From Trifolium pratense (lineage: Eukaryota > Streptophyta > Magnoliopsida > Fabales > Fabaceae), in contig NC_060064.1 of the NCBI RefSeq assembly GCF_020283565.1, positions 15,644,337-15,708,336 of the forward strand: a stretch of 64,000 nt of DNA, written 5' to 3'. Made by a program: the position numbers and the translations under genes. Under the pieces are notes generated by a model that saw nothing but the letters and a program-made list of their open reading frames with translations, was not told the origin of the DNA and searched no databases. Shown piece after piece: positions 56,705 through 64,000 of this stretch; position 1 is the first letter of the stretch, and every line of letters starts with the position of its first letter.

Positions 56705-59700
56705 ATGGCCACCACATCTCAGGCTCACCTCTTCTGCTTCTCCGCCGCTCATACCACTCTTCATCTCCGGACCCGCTCGCTTCCATATCTTTCCTTTCGC
56801 CCCTCCAAGGTCCTCATTTAACTCTTCTCTTACTTCTTCTTCTTTTTTCTCCCTTCAACTTCAATATACAATAATCACCATTATCAAATCAAATTACATA
56901 TATACATATCAAATCGTTACATTTTCTGTGTAGTTTTCTTTGATCATGGTTGAGTTCAATTGTAACTTACTAGGGTTTTAGTTTATCTAATTATATTCGG
57001 TAACTATGTCAATGCCTTCAAATAACATAGATCTAATGCAACGCTTTCTAGATTTAACTTTGAAGTTGAATATCTGAATTCTTGTCTCAATAAGGAGTAT
57101 TTATGAATCAGAAGCTGGTTTTAGAATGAATAAAGGACTGTTGGATAAGTAGCTTATTTGCATGTTATAGCACAAGCACTTATCATTATATGCACTTATT
57201 GGCATGTTTGGAATTGGATTAACTTATTTTTAGCTTATCAAAAATAACTTATGCAAATAAACAAGCTTTTATGTTAATTCATAAGTTCTCACTAGCGAAA
57301 ATTGTATCTTCATAAGCTGTTTTTTCATAAACTACATTGACAAGCTTATGACTAATACATAAAAGCTTATTTATTTCCATAAGTTGTTTTGTATAAGCTC
57401 AAAAATAAGTCAATCCAAGCGGGGCGTATAAGCTTACATAAGCTATTTTTATAGCAAAAGATAAAATGAAGTTAACATTGTTTTTATATATGTTATGAGC
57501 TGTTTTATATGCTATATTGGAGAACTTATGGAATTAAGCTGAAAAAGCCTTATGAAAATTGTCATAAGCTGTCTCACAAAACGTATGCCAATAGATAAGA
57601 TCGAATAAGTCAATCCAAACAAACCCTATTGGTACTATTTCTAAGTAGGAGTGCTGTGGAGTTTGTGATTTTGTTTTGGCATTGAAGATGGCGGCATTTA
57701 GTTTTCAGAATTTGTTTTTTTTAGTCAATGGATTTGGATGATTATGTTTTCCTTCGAAATAATGTCAAATTAAACGTAGAATAGGCTTTAAAACAGATCC
57801 ATTTGATTTAGAAGATTCATGATTCAAATATGGCATCTGTAACTTCTTACATACATAGACATATTTCTCCTTTAGCACCATAAAGTGCGGGTTTAAATTT
57901 AATGAACAAATATGCTTGTATCTCAGTATGTGTATGTAATTCTAGTCAGAATTGTGAACAGAGTGCTGAAGTTGATATTAAATATTAATGTCATTAATGA
58001 AAATGAAATGCACAATTAGTTTATTTTTGCATCATGCCATTTTTCTGTGCATATGCTACTCCTCTGAGATTAAAAGACAGTTCTAGACATTATAAATAGG
58101 GTTGCAGAACAGTGTATATTATAACATATATTTTTTTAAATGAAAGATTGCTATTGCAATTATTTTGGTATTTATACTAAACAGGAAACATATCTCGTAT
58201 AGTTATCAGTTGCTATGAGTCTGGAGAGGCAGGATGCAGAAACTGCTGATTTTGACACAAAAAATACACTAAGTTATGCAGCCGTTGAATCGAAATTGAA
58301 CGTCGAAGAAAAACAGCCGTCATATTCAACAATAGAAGAAAATGGCACGGAAAAAATAGGATTAGGAGAGGCAGTGCAGGAAGGTGTTGATCAGCAGAAA
58401 AAGACTGCGAAAATTCATGATTTTTGTTTTGGCATTCCTTTTGGTAAGTGTTCCCGGTTAGATAACTTGTATGTTAGACAACTTTAGTCATCATAATATA
58501 ATTTGGCTTCAAAAAAAAAGTCATCATAATATATTTAGCTTTGGTGTTGGTGAATAAAAGTTTGACTTAGTTGCATCCTTGGATTCTCTACTTGTCAACA
58601 ATAACAACCAAAGGGTTTCCCACCGGGCAGGGTTAGTTACATGGATTAAATGATGCATCATATCTTATCATAAATCCTGTCTTGGGGGTGGGGGTAGTTG
58701 ACACGAGATATTATGAATAAGTTAAAGGGAAAAAGTTAAAGAAGATAACTATAGTTAAAGGGGAAAAGAAAATAACTATAGTTTCTATTCAAAGGGTGTT
58801 GTAAATTAAGTGAATGATCTTGAAAATAATACAGTGAATTGATTTACTTCAAGAATGGCTTTTTGAAGGCGAGTTTTGTATAGATTATGGCTATCAACCT
58901 TTCTACATGTTTGGTAGTTTAAGAAGACTACTATACTGAACAGGGTATAGAATTTGTGGTTGACCTCTTGATTGTAACAACAATCTGGAGGAAATGGCGG
59001 TACACTATTTCAATACAAGCAGTGAAAAGAAAACTATGTTCTATAATGCAATTTACCTTCTCTTTAAATATGTTGTCTTTGTCTTTTGTTTTAGGTGGAT
59101 TTGTTTTAACCGGAGGCATTATTGGATTCCTTTTTTCACGGAGTCCTGCAACACTGGCCAGTGGTGTGCTCTTTGGTGGTGCTTTACTATTCCTCAGCAC
59201 TCTTAGCTTGAAGGTCTGGAGGCAAGGAAAATCGAGTTTACCATTCATTCTAGGACAAGCAGGTATGAGATTTCACCAGCATTAAGACATTGTTGGCCAT
59301 GTAGTCAAAAACAAAGAAACAGAAAAAGGCTGCAACATGATTTATTTGGATAGTTCTTTAATCTCTTGTTTCTTTATTTTGCAGCATTGTCAGGGATCCT
59401 TATCTGGAAGAACTTCCAGAGCTACTCACTGGTACTACATCTTTTGTTGCCAAAATCTGTCCTTATATTGTACCATATTTCATTGTTATACTCATTTGTT
59501 TTTCTGCATGCAGGCAAAGAAAATATTTCCAGCAGGAATCAGTGCTATTATAAGGTATTTAAATCCATGCCTTCTAAACTGTTTTATTTGTGTTTGAAAT
59601 TACTTACTGTTCTTTCATTCAGTCTGCTGGCTTCCAAACTGTTCTGATTTTGTTCCGACTCCTTTATGTATTTGTCAAATTTTTGTTTGCAGTTCTGCAA

Positions 59701-59780
59701 TGCTCTGCTTTTATTTATATGTGCTCGTCTCCGGAGGCAACCCCCCACCAAAGAAAAAGCCATCTGCCAGCATTGCATGA
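56705..59780 (+). CDS. FAX1: FAX1-type plastid fatty-acid exporter (TMEM14 family)
   Basis: Inner-envelope protein for fatty-acid export from plastids (family knowledge). Six exons: 56705-56809, 58203-58443, 59095-59262, 59385-59431, 59514-59554 and 59693-59780. All junctions are GT/AG and frame-consistent. Exon 1 and the start of exon 2 give a Ser/Thr/Arg-rich transit peptide (MATTSQAHLFCFSAAH). An acidic, Glu/Gln-rich linker follows. The TMEM14 domain then has four hydrophobic segments: from KIHDFCFGIPFGG into TGGIIGFLFS; ASGVLFGGALLFLSTLSLK; ILGQAALSGILIW; and FPAGISAIISSAMLCFYLYV. The end SGGNPPPKKK is typical of FAX1. The exon 2 acceptor was set at 58202 because an upstream AG would read into TAG. 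About 230 residues; no defect. Confidence 0.88.
57203..57630. mobile_element. MITE in FAX1 intron 1
   Basis: The left end CATGTTTGGAATTGGATTAA is inverted at the right as TTTGTTTGGATTGACTTATT. Between them are many inverted AAGCTTAT/ATAAGCTT and AACTTATG motifs. No ORF. It lies well away from splice sites. Confidence 0.65.
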
Positions 59781-61337
59781 TGAGATAGTCAAAGGTTATG
59801 TTAGCCTATAGAGCCTGAGAGATATAGTTTCTTATTTTTCTGTTTTTGTGAATCAAAATAAGGTTGTAAGCTAATTTATCCAAGTCACTTTTGGAGGCAG
59901 GTCAGCTAAGAGTTGCCAATGTGATTATTGCATTAGATTCCTAGGCATATAGTGGATTATATATTATGTGAAAGTTGGTGGAAAAGCTTATTTGCTTGTT
60001 ACAACTACATACATAGGTTGGAGGCTGACTACATTGTGTAACGGCCCGATTTTCAGAATTTTTAATTATTTAAGATTTAGCTAATTTCTAGTTTTATTCC
60101 ATTAGGAATTAGTTGTTTTGAAGTGTTTGTGTGATTATTTAATTGTCTCTGCATGTTAAATAAGTAATTAATGAGAATTTACGGTAGAGGAGATGAGATG
60201 GTGAAAATAAATAATTTAATTATAATTAGAGGACTTTTAATAAATTAAATAAGAGGAGGAATCAGTGAACTATTTTTGGATTAACTTTAATAAATAATAT
60301 AACTTAATTTTTCCTATTAGCTGTAGATGGTTGTGAATGAAATTTGCATGGAATCAAATATAACAGTAATGATTCAAGATTCAAATAGCAAAGATACATT
60401 ATTCCTAAAGCTATTATCTTATTGTTTGATTTCTTAATGTGTTGAATTTTAATAAGTAATTTATTAACTAAGCTGTTATTTATTGTCGTTGTTATAAGTC
60501 ATAGTTCATTGATGTTGTTTATAACCGTTGATTATTGATGTTGAAATTAAGCCATTGTTTTAGTTGTTTATTGATGTTGTTAAGTTATAAATCATGATAT
60601 GGATCCATTCCACGTGTCTAATGAAGTTGAAATGAAGTTGATAAACCGTCGATACCACATGTATCTTAAGGGTATCTGTTGCATTACATTCATTATTTAA
60701 TTGAGTCGGATTTAATTAATTTATTGAGTTGTTGTGTTTAAGAGTTTGTGTTTGCTTGTGTGTTTGATCGTTCCAAAGAACGATACCTTGTTTATTATTA
60801 CTCATGTTTTGGCTATTGCTTCTATTGCTATTGAATTCGGTTATCTTTTGTGACTGTGTTACTGACCTCTTTGTTGCCCCTTTTGATTTGACCTTACAAT
60901 GTGCGATCATAGTTTTTCAGGTAGTCGAATAGCTCACATCGTTGGATCTCGGAGACTATTTTTTCAGCTTGATAATTGAGTCGCTCTGATATTCGTAACA
61001 TCGGGGAATCATCTTAGTTTAATTTGAGAAGTTGTTATTTCTTTCCGGAAGTTTTATTTCCTTTGAACATTTTTTGAAGTTAATTATTTTTAAAGTTTAG
61101 ACAATTTCGCTTTTGAATGCTTAATAATTAGTTTTAGTTAAAAAAAAAAAGTTTTAGTTCGAGCAATGTGACGCCCTATTTTAAATACATTAATTAACTT
61201 TTTATACATAAAATCAGTGGGAATAGAATTGTTACATATTGCACATGCATTTTGATTTGGCAATGAATTTTGGATTTTGGTACTTTATACTGTAATTGAT
61301 TATAGACTAATCGGGCATGTCAAGCCAATAATGAATA
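59781..61337. other. FAX1 3' region, then LTR-like repeat DNA
   Basis: 59781-60040 is probably 3'UTR and flank. TGTAACGGCCCGATTTTC at 60037 resembles the start of a plant gypsy LTR. The 1.2 kb after it is AT-rich without a gene. GTGACGCCCTATTTTAAAT (61168) looks like another LTR-type start. Confidence 0.35.
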
Positions 61338-61770
61338 ATGTTAGTTAAGTTTTTTTTGAAGAAAAACATCTTTACTAGATTTGGTGTCCCTCACATTTTG
61401 ATTGGTGATGGAGATAAGCACTTATTGAACAAATATGTTGAAAATGTTTTGGTGAAATATAATGTGAAACACAAAGTGGCTGGGAAAGTTGAAGTATCTA
61501 ATAGGCAACTCAAGCAAATCCTACGAAACTAGGAAAAACTGTGGCCACCTCAAGGAAAGATTGGGGAACAAAACTTGATGATGCTTTGTGGGCATATCGA
61601 ACCGCCTTCGAGACCCAATTGGGGTTTTCTCCATATCAACTAGTCTATGGCATATTCATCTAGGCATGCTGCTGAACCGAAACTTGTTGCTGGTTTCTTG
61701 CATTGAAAGTTGTGTGCACCGGCTTAGTGATATGTTTGAACCTATAGTGTTGCCTAAGCTAGTTTTTTAG
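61338..61770 (+). pseudogene. Ty3/gypsy integrase fragment
   Basis: In the first frame FTRFGVPHILIGDG.KH, then NVKHKV, then [12 protein letters not shown] are the integrase core. The usual segment between the last two motifs is missing. After a stop at about 61531 another frame gives [20 protein letters not shown], then FSPYQLVYG. Several stops follow. It is a dead fragment without reverse transcriptase. Confidence 0.8.
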
Positions 61771-62100
61771 AGACATGAGAAATAAAGAACTACGAGAGCG
61801 GATAACTAATGCGTTCTGCTTTTTTTTTTTTTTAACTCTATGGTCGGTCTGTGACCCTGGATGTCGAAGGCGTCCTTGGGGTGATCTCGTAGTTCCTACA
61901 GGGTGGAGTTTCATTAGAACAAAAAACACCATGATTACTAAAACAAATCAGCATTCATGCACGGTATTCAAAAAGCGTGATCATCCACAAAGAAGCAAAT
62001 TTGATCTAAATGACGAATACCCAAATAAAGATAAATTGAGAAAAGTAATTTTTATTTTATGGGAAATAAAAGAACCTCTCTTATCTCAATTGTAGTAAAG
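61771..62100 (+). other. Unrecognised open frame after the integrase fragment
   Basis: A 106-codon frame (61775-62095) contains CDPGCRRRPWGDLVVPTG and then a Lys-rich end. It begins in gypsy-derived sequence and includes a T-run, so it is probably chance coding in retrotransposon DNA. Confidence 0.25.
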
Positions 62101-63627
62101 AGCAAGATTGTTAAAAATCTCGTTTTAAATCGTAAACTCTATCGATTTTACGATTTTAGGTGTGACTTTCATGTTAAATCGGAATTAAAGCCAAAATGAG
62201 TTTACACGATTTAACTCCCTATAAAATCACTTAAATTCGCATGTTTTCACCTAACAATTCAAAAACTCAATTTTTTTTAGTCGATTAAAAAGTTTAATTT
62301 TTATCAAGTTAATAATAAATACAAAATATCATATTTAGATACACTCAATTTTTTATAATAGTATTAATAATTATAGAAGTAACAGTTATTTACACTAATT
62401 TGTTCACTTTTTTATAATAGTACGTATATCATCTCTGTTCTTATTTATAAGCAAAAATTCATGATTTTTTTTGGTAAGCAAGCAAAAATTCATAGTTGAA
62501 TAATTGATATTTGGTCTATATTATAAATCAAGTACAGCAATTATTCAATAATCCTAAAGAGATTTTTTGTTTATAAGAGGGGACAGGAGGAAACAGAGGG
62601 AGTACATTAAGAGTTCGACGGATAATAATTTTTATAAGTATTAATGTGTTTCCAGCGATGTCTCTTATTTCTATGTACATGTGCGTAAAAAATATAACAA
62701 TACAAAATGAATAGATGAAAACAAGTGAGAAACAAAACAAATAAGTAATTATATTTTGCAAAAATAATATAATTTTGCAACATTTTATGCGATTAATATA
62801 TTTTTGTCAGTTGAGCTACAATTTGTGGATATTTAAATATATTTGTGTATATGTAAATATAATAAGTTATTTGATAAATAATAATAGATACATAAATATT
62901 GTCAAAATAAAAAATACATAATATAATAGGATTTCATAAAAATAAAATAAAACAATAAGGGTTAAAATATACAATCTCTTTGTATTTCAATGATATATAA
63001 TATTCAATTTCACGTGACATGCATGATTCAAAGAGTCATATTTAATACGTAAAAAAAAATATGTTATTTTTTACAAAATATATATTGATGAGCATATAGT
63101 TGTTGTGTTATTTATTATTGAAATGCATCACTATAGTCATATTTAACTAATTAATGAGAATGATAGAAAATCAAATAAGTGTGAATTATCTAGTATTTAC
63201 AATTTATTTTTAATTTAAAATTTCGAAATTGTTTTCATAACACTTCAATTTCTAAATTAAAAATAAACTTATATTAAAAATTCTTTAATTAATATTCATA
63301 ACATTTAAATTTCTAAATTAAAATAAAATTATTAATTTCATATTATTTTAAAAATCAAACAAGTTAAAATAAATATATTATATATTTTTATTTTAATATA
63401 AGATAAACTCTACAATTTTACAAGTTGAATCTATGTTTCGATTTCCCTTAGTTAAAATCAGTTGACATAAAAACTAGATTCTGAAAACCTTGATAAAGGG
63501 TGGTTACACCGTATGAAGATGAGCCAAATTTAATATTCATATAGTAAGTAATTTACACTAGGTGTACCGTTTAACATGACCTAATTATAAATTTGTATAA
63601 GTTGAAAAAAATAATTATTATCAAAAT

Positions 63628-63668
<41 letters not shown>

Positions 63669-64000
63669 TCATCTAAATATAATATATTGATGTAAATATG
63701 TGTTTATACATTTCGAAAAACTTCTCTATCCACCATATATTTGAAATTACATTAGTATATTACAACAAATCAATAACCCAACAACTAAAGAAATCTAGAG
63801 TAAACTATCAACAAAATTAATACTAATCACTAAGTAAGAGAATGCAAGAATATGTATGTACGCAAAAAAAGAAAAAAGAATCCAAGAATAAGACTAAAAT
63901 AATTAGAAAATTTCTTTAGCCAAAAAATAATAATTAGTTAGACAATTAATAAATTGACTGAGATTTTAATGTGGATGATTATTTACAAAAAAGAAAAATA
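62101..64000. other. AT-rich repeat-derived DNA, no gene
   Basis: 62110-62260 is a repeat with TCGTAAACTC and TTTTACGATTTTAGG. 62425-62610 is a Stowaway-like pair (CATCTCTGTTCTTATTTATA, inverted CTCCCTCTGTTTCCTCC). 63555-63590 holds one end of the GGGTCATG MITE. 63628-63664 is a TAA microsatellite. Nothing else stands out. Confidence 0.4.

Noticed and set aside
60037..61190. A complete solo LTR bounded by TGTAACGGCCC and a matching end.
   Set aside because: I found an LTR-like start but no matching CA end or 5-bp target duplication, so a solo LTR could not be delimited.
61775..62095. A conserved small protein gene after the gypsy integrase fragment.
   Set aside because: It spans a T-run and retroelement sequence, has no start context, and shows no known motif.

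Overview
This window looks like nuclear DNA of a flowering plant. The AT-rich intergenic DNA, spliced genes, tRNA-derived SINEs, MITEs and an F-box/FBD gene cluster point to a legume, probably Medicago or a close relative. That assignment rests on recognising families, not on a search.

Positions 1 to about 31,700 hold a minus-strand cluster of F-box/LRR/FBD genes in roughly 3-7 kb tandem units. Three copies look open: B (5257-7110), C (12243-13826) and E (19391-21180). Three are broken: A (222-1383, with two nonsense codons and a hAT-like insertion), D (15926-16998) and F (28648-29200). Stray FBD exons lie between the genes. The paralogous units supply empty sites that date and bound many transposable elements: a hAT MITE with an 8-bp TSD, a PIF/Harbinger MITE with TTA TSDs, an ORF1-only LINE inside a Stowaway-like MITE, and two Mutator-like non-autonomous elements with 9-bp TSDs (944 bp and 4476 bp).

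Positions 32,900 to 55,100 hold a second tandem array, also on the minus strand. Its unit is a two-exon gene for a Trp/Gly-rich protein with many GW/WG motifs (three open copies, GW1-GW3), linked to a RecA-family gene. Only the last unit keeps a full eight-exon RecA gene (51480-55124), which I take to be a mitochondrial RECA3-type recombinase. The two earlier units keep only 3'-half RecA remnants. At least one clear junction shows that the duplication breakpoint lies in RecA intron 3.

Positions 56,705 to 59,780 hold an ordinary plus-strand FAX1-type plastid fatty-acid exporter gene (TMEM14 domain), divergent from RecA. Beyond 60,000 there is only degenerate Ty3/gypsy integrase sequence, MITE-like repeats and AT-rich DNA.

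The genes do not form one pathway. The F-box proteins would be SCF substrate receptors, RecA acts in organelle DNA repair, FAX1 exports fatty acids from plastids, and the GW protein is of unknown function. Exon limits were read by eye from GT/AG signals, frame continuity and comparison between paralogues. No similarity search was possible.
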